Assembly: GCA_900554625.1 (NCBI GenBank)
Contig: USHP01000151.1
Span: 1-5,401 of the forward strand
Origin: an uncultured Eubacteriales bacterium
GTDB taxonomy: Bacteria > Bacillota > Clostridia > Oscillospirales > Oscillospiraceae
DNA length: 5,401 nt
Direction of reading: 5' to 3'
Position numbers and translations under genes: made by a program. The notes under the pieces are model-generated. The model saw only the letters and a program-made list of their open reading frames with translations. It did no database searches and was not told the DNA's origin. Shown one piece after another: positions 5,241 to 5,401 of this stretch (its first letter is position 1; every line of letters starts with the position of its first letter).

Positions 5241-5401
5241 ATGCAGTACTTAGGCATTGACTATCAGATGAAACACGCCCCCAAACTGGACCCCACCTTC
5301 ATCCCTTTCGGTGTCTGGCGGGAAGCTTACCTGAAGGACGCCAAGCAGCCCATCGCCATCGCCGTTGAGCGGGACAAGGGCCGCGTCTCCGTCCACCACA
5401 C
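5241..5401 (+). CDS. Start of a probable ROK-family protein (possible N-acetylmannosamine kinase), cut by window edge
   Basis: Only 53 complete codons are visible. The ATG at 5241 follows AGAGGAGG nine bases upstream and a clear promoter, so the start is well supported. The N-terminus (PKLDPTFIP, then a short helix, then IAIAVERDKGRVSVHH) resembles, from memory, the pre-domain of long (about 400-430 aa) Bacillota proteins annotated as ROK family. Those share an LDPxFxP segment followed by a strand-turn-strand with ERxxGxVS. The classical ROK glycine-rich phosphate motif (DxGGT-like) is not in these residues and would lie further on. If it is a ROK sugar kinase, its place after nanA suggests phosphorylation of the N-acetylmannosamine released by the lyase (NanK role). 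The gene is certain; the family is a moderate call and the substrate is inference. Confidence 0.55.
   Translation, partial: MQYLGIDYQMKHAPKLDPTFIPFGVWREAYLKDAKQPIAIAVERDKGRVSVHH

Noticed and set aside
4142..5257. Long minus-strand open frame opposite nanA
   Set aside because: Shadow of nanA: it crosses the terminator and the next gene's promoter and start, has no ribosome binding site worth noting, and shows a low-complexity composition typical of antisense reading.
1..5401. CRISPR arrays, tRNA/rRNA genes, insertion sequences, attachment sites, riboswitches
   Set aside because: I looked for regularly spaced repeats, cloverleaf-like segments, transposase motifs and long structured leaders and saw none; all gaps between genes are under 300 bases and are accounted for by promoters, hairpins and terminators.

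Overview
The window looks like a chromosomal stretch of a GC-rich (roughly 55-60 %, by eye) gut Bacillota of the class Clostridia, plausibly near Oscillospiraceae/Christensenellales. This placement rests on strong AGGAGG-type ribosome binding sites, sigma-A-like promoters, a CUT1-type ABC sugar importer without its own ATPase, and a lyase closely resembling (from memory) the sialic-acid aldolase of Ruminococcus gnavus. The taxonomy is inference.

Layout: (i) 1-628, minus strand, a GntR/FCD-family regulator whose last residues lie beyond the left edge. (ii) 629-905, a divergent control region. It has one or two predicted promoters for the regulator, one for the transport operon, several TGTA/TACA palindromes lying on the predicted -10 boxes, and a perfect 12-bp palindrome in the operon leader. 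(iii) 906-4119, plus strand, the importer: solute-binding protein, then two permeases, with a GC-rich hairpin between the binding protein and the first permease. (iv) A second intercistronic hairpin, then 4190-5098, an N-acetylneuraminate lyase (nanA) followed by a strong intrinsic terminator. (v) A new promoter, then the first 53 codons of a gene that looks like the start of a ROK-family kinase/regulator, cut by the right edge.

Working model: a sialic acid (Neu5Ac, or possibly 2,7-anhydro-Neu5Ac as in R. gnavus) is captured by the binding protein and imported through the two permeases, driven by a shared ATPase encoded elsewhere. NanA splits it into pyruvate and N-acetylmannosamine. The downstream ROK protein, if it is a kinase, would phosphorylate the N-acetylmannosamine. 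The divergent GntR protein is the likely local repressor. NanE, NagA/NagB, a sialidase and the ATPase are not in view.

I see no sign of a new type of system. The points most worth a second look are an abrupt codon-usage change inside the binding-protein gene, the arrangement of palindromes over the divergent promoters, the missing lipobox of the binding protein, and the substitutions in the NanA substrate pocket.
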